Origin: Chitinimonas arctica
Lineage (GTDB): Bacteria; Pseudomonadota; Gammaproteobacteria; Burkholderiales; Chitinimonadaceae
DNA length: 64,000 bases
Direction of reading: 5' to 3'
NCBI RefSeq assembly: GCF_007431345.1
Contig: NZ_CP041730.1
Location: 558,001-622,000, forward strand
Shown here: positions 61,715 through 64,000 of the stretch, one piece after another
Numbering within the stretch: position 1 is the first letter of the stretch
How the letters are laid out: each line of letters begins with the position of its first letter
Notes under the pieces: model-generated
The model's database searches: none
The model's input: only the letters and a program-made list of their open reading frames with translations
Told to the model about the DNA's origin: nothing
Program-made: the position numbers and the translations under genes

Positions 61715-62035
61715 ATGCAATATATAGAATTCATTGAAACCCCTACATTTACCCGCTTGGTCACCCACCTACTGACAGACGATGAATACATCGATCTCCA
61801 GAATGTCTTGGTAGAAAATCCAGAAAGGGGTGACCTGATTCAGGGCGGTGGCGGCATCCGTAAGCTGCGCCACGCCTCGTCCGGCCGTGGAAAAAGTGGC
61901 GGTGTGCGGGTTATTTACTACTGGATTCGGGATGACGAGCAGATTTACATGCTTTATCTCTATCCCAAATCGAAGCAAGACAAGCTGAGCGACAGGGAAA
62001 CCGCCTTGCTGCGCGAGTTTGTGAAGGACTTATAA
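61715..62035 (+). CDS. RelE/HigB-type toxin
   Basis: 106 residues from ATG 61715 (MQYIEFIETPTFTRLVTHLL). The family pattern is clear: PERGDLIQGGGGIRKLRHA, then KSGGVRVIYYWIRDDEQIYML and YPKSKQDKLSDRE, as in RelE-fold mRNA-cleaving toxins with reversed gene order. The antitoxin begins 3 bases after the stop. A TTG at 61688 is an alternative start without support. Confidence 0.9.
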   Translation: MQYIEFIETPTFTRLVTHLLTDDEYIDLQNVLVENPERGDLIQGGGGIRKLRHASSGRGKSGGVRVIYYWIRDDEQIYMLYLYPKSKQDKLSDRETALLREFVKDL

Positions 62036-62037
62036 CG

Positions 62038-62331
62038 ATGGAAAAAATCATGTTTGACGAACTGGTGCAAAGCCTGCAAGAAGCCAGGTCCATCGCTCGC
62101 GGCGATGCCCCGGCCTCGCGCCGATTCAGGGTTTCACCACCTGATGCCAAGGCAATACGCGAACAAACCGGCCTGTCCCAAAGCGAGTTTGCCCGTTTAA
62201 TGCAGGTGAGTATCAAGACATTGCAAAACTGGGAGCAACACCGCCGCAACCCAACGGGTCCGGCTGCTGCGTTGCTTAGGATTGTGATGACAGCACCCGA
62301 GGTAGTACTCAACTCGCAGTTGGAAAAGTAG
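62038..62331 (+). CDS. XRE-family antitoxin (NadS/HigA type)
   Basis: 97 residues. The C-terminal half is an XRE helix-turn-helix (IREQTGLSQSEFARLMQVS, ending ISIKTLQNWEQHRRNPTGPA-like sequence). The N-terminal half (FDELVQSLQEARSIARGD) is the usual toxin-binding arm. Encoded after the toxin, as in NadS- and HigBA-type loci. Both genes look intact, in contrast to the ParE-type locus at 17 kb. Confidence 0.9.
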   Translation: MEKIMFDELVQSLQEARSIARGDAPASRRFRVSPPDAKAIREQTGLSQSEFARLMQVSIKTLQNWEQHRRNPTGPAAALLRIVMTAPEVVLNSQLEK

Positions 62332-62850
62332 CCTTCACCAGCGCAACACACAATCGAGGCGGCGACGGTTTGCAGATCGGGTTTGCCGGCGAAAGCACCC
62401 CTCACCTAGCCCTGCTCAAAAAACAGGCGCCCCGGCGTATACCACTACCCACCAACACCTTAGCCGACTTGTTCCAAAGTTATGCCAGTACTTACCCACA
62501 GTGGATGTGGACAGCTTTGACCTCCGATCAAGGCTGGGCTGGCACCGGCATGGCTCCCAGCCCCTCGAGCGGCAACGGATTTACCGCACGTACATTTACC
62601 CAGCCAGCATAACCACCGCCATACCAGCCACGCCCTAATTTGGGTCCAAAGCGGACTCATCTGTAAGCAAGTGGCCTGCTTATTCTGTGGGTAAGTGGTA
62701 TTAGACAACCGGTAGTCAGCGCGGTATTGAGTACATCCGTCCTGCTTACTACGGTGAAGCGACCGGCGGGTCCCTGTGGGTCCGCCGGGCTCGCATGCGT
62801 CGGCGCGCATTACGGATAAGCCGACGTATTCACCTAGTTCAGGAGGAATC
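62332..62850. other. 519-base gap without a supported gene
   Basis: An 80-codon frame at 62370-62612 shows no coding character. TACCACTACCCACC (near 62449) and its imperfect inverse GTGGGTAAGTGGTA (near 62687) bound about 250 bases and could be remains of a small element. A strong hairpin CCGGCGG/CCGCCGG (62763-62769 and 62782-62788) lies about 60 bases before the M23 gene, possibly in its leader. Confidence 0.5.
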
Positions 62851-64000
62851 ATGTCGAATCGCTATCTACCGAAATTGCTCTGCACCGCCAGTCTGCTCGG
62901 AATCTGTATCAACGGTCCGCTCCGTGCCGCCGAAGCCTCGAAGCCGGATAATAGTTTACGACAGGCGGCCAATACGGCGTTTTCCGCCCACACGGTGAAA
63001 TCCCTGGCCGACGCCCCTACGTCGGACGATACCCTGGTCGAGGTGCTGGCCGGCGCCGTACCGGGCTGGGCTTTCGGTTCGGTAACCCAAGTCATCAACG
63101 ACGGCCGCGATGCTGCACCAGTGTCGCTACTCTACCTGGCACAGCGCACCGCAGGTGGCTGGAAGCTCGGACTGGAAGGGAGCGACAGCTTCTTTTCCTT
63201 ACTGGAATCGGTTCCCGACCAGGTCTTGAGCCGCGCTGAAAAAGCCACCTTTCGCAGCCAGCGCGCTGCGCTCAAGCAGTTGGCCGGGGTGGAGACCGGC
63301 CTGGGCCTGCCTTGGCCCAAGGGTGCATCCTGGCGGCTGACCGGCGGTCCGCACGGCAATAGCGGCAGTAGCCGGCCCTACGATTCGATCGACCTGGCGG
63401 GCGGCGACGGGCGGGTGTTGGCGCCGCGAAATGGCCGCATCTACAAGAGTTGTATCCGGAATGGCAGCGCGCTGGTGACCCTGGTACACGACAATGGCTA
63501 TTCCACACGCTACTACCATATGGAAAGCCTCACCAATGTCGCCGATGGCACCATGCTCGCCACCGGCGCCTATCTGGGCCATATCGCCAATGGGCTGCCC
63601 TGCGGCGGCTCCAGTAGCGGTGCCCATGTCCATTACTCCTTGACCCGCAACGGCAATGCCGAGCCTTTCAACAACAAACTGGTGGGCGGCTGGCAATTCT
63701 TCGAGGGGAGCAGCCCCTACCAGGGCTACGCCTTACGCAGGAATGTCCGGGTAAATGTCGGTGGCTATCTGATCAACGATGGTCCCAATCCAGGGCCCGG
63801 GCCCGACCCCGAACCGATGGTCGTAATCGTTCGCGCACCCAATGGCGCCAAGGTCAATCTGTACAAATCGCCCCAGCTCAGCGCCACGGTGCTGGGCACC
63901 GCCGGCCATGGCGAGTCCGTGAAAATCGTTTGCCATGCCTATGGCGATGCGGTGCAGGGAAATTGGGGCTCGACCAAGCTGTGGAACCGCTTGACCACGA
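62851..64000 (+). CDS. M23-family peptidoglycan endopeptidase (3' end outside the window)
   Basis: At least 383 residues from ATG 62851, with AGGAGG 5 bases upstream. Signal peptide (LPKLLCTASLLGICINGPLRA). The LytM domain starts near residue 160: first zinc ligands in LTGGPHGNSGSSRPYDSIDL, later HVHYS near residue 259, the HxH that holds the metal. The layout resembles LasA/beta-lytic proteases, with a pro-region before the catalytic domain. After a Gly/Pro linker comes an SH3-type domain (NGAKVNLYKSPQLSATVLG) that runs off the window. Likely secreted and bacteriolytic. Confidence 0.88.
   Translation, partial: MSNRYLPKLLCTASLLGICINGPLRAAEASKPDNSLRQAANTAFSAHTVKSLADAPTSDDTLVEVLAGAVPGWAFGSVTQVINDGRDAAPVSLLYLAQRTAGGWKLGLEGSDSFFSLLESVPDQVLSRAEKATFRSQRAALKQLAGVETGLGLPWPKGASWRLTGGPHGNSGSSRPYDSIDLAGGDGRVLAPRNGRIYKSCIRNGSALVTLVHDNGYSTRYYHMESLTNVADGTMLATGAYLGHIANGLPCGGSSSGAHVHYSLTRNGNAEPFNNKLVGGWQFFEGSSPYQGYALRRNVRVNVGGYLINDGPNPGPGPDPEPMVVIVRAPNGAKVNLYKSPQLSATVLGTAGHGESVKIVCHAYGDAVQGNWGSTKLWNRLTT

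Noticed and set aside
62370..62612. 80-codon frame after the RelE/XRE pair
   Set aside because: No ribosome-binding site, no family resemblance, irregular codon use.

Overview
The window reads as chromosomal DNA of a GC-rich Gram-negative betaproteobacterium. The evidence is the run trpB-trpF-truA-fimV, a methylcitrate (prp) operon behind a sigma-54 PrpR activator, FdxA, GluQRS, RND and MacAB-type exporters, and OmpA/BON/CsbD envelope genes. A relative of Neisseriales or Chitinimonas is a reasonable guess, but no rRNA or other decisive marker is present.

Layout. 0-7.3 kb (mostly minus strand): trpB (cut by the window edge), trpF, truA, a terminator, a FimV-like polar protein, GluQRS, then fdxA on the plus strand. 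7.4-10.1 kb: an M16 zinc peptidase split by one frameshift. 10.1-17 kb: prpR divergent from prpB, prpC, an unrecognised gene and prpD, with a clear -24/-12 promoter and a terminator after prpD. 17-34.2 kb: an accessory island, described below. 34.2-36.1 kb: isochorismatase-like hydrolase, DUF1272 protein and GlxA-type AraC regulator. 36.1-41.4 kb: a glycosyltransferase and a very large multi-PAS diguanylate cyclase on the minus strand. 41.9-51.2 kb: a TetR-controlled RND pump, then a YIP1 protein and a MacAB-type ABC exporter closed by a terminator. 51.2-59 kb: S9 peptidase, amino-acid binding protein, and a cluster of small envelope and stress genes. 59-62.3 kb: a decaying LRR/coiled-coil/TIR-like protein and a RelE-XRE toxin-antitoxin pair. 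62.85 kb to the end: an M23 peptidase cut by the window edge.

The island is the most unusual part. It starts in a broken ParE-type toxin-antitoxin locus carrying two head-to-tail IS630-family elements that share one TA. It is bracketed by two diverged copies of a roughly 130-bp intergenic sequence (20.17-20.30 and 34.04-34.17 kb), and its right edge holds an orphan chimeric XRE/ParD-like antitoxin. Inside, a cassette of promoter region, LprI-like lysozyme inhibitor and GH24-like lysozyme gene is present twice. In the first copy the lysozyme gene is truncated and frameshifted. In the second the inhibitor overlaps by ATGA the start of a 2421-residue protein with a lysozyme-like head and a very long RTX calcium-binding repeat body. 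I read this as a secreted muramidase made together with its own periplasmic inhibitor. Facing it is a three-gene operon of unrecognised proteins, at least two of them membrane-associated. Much of the island outside the RTX repeats is visibly more AT-rich than the flanks.

How genes work together: PrpR plus sigma-54 drives propionate breakdown; the TetR repressor sits on an operator at its own promoter and probably controls the RND pump; LprI-like proteins probably protect the producer from the RTX-lysozyme; the OmpA/DUF4398/BON/GlsB/CsbD genes look like an envelope-stress set.
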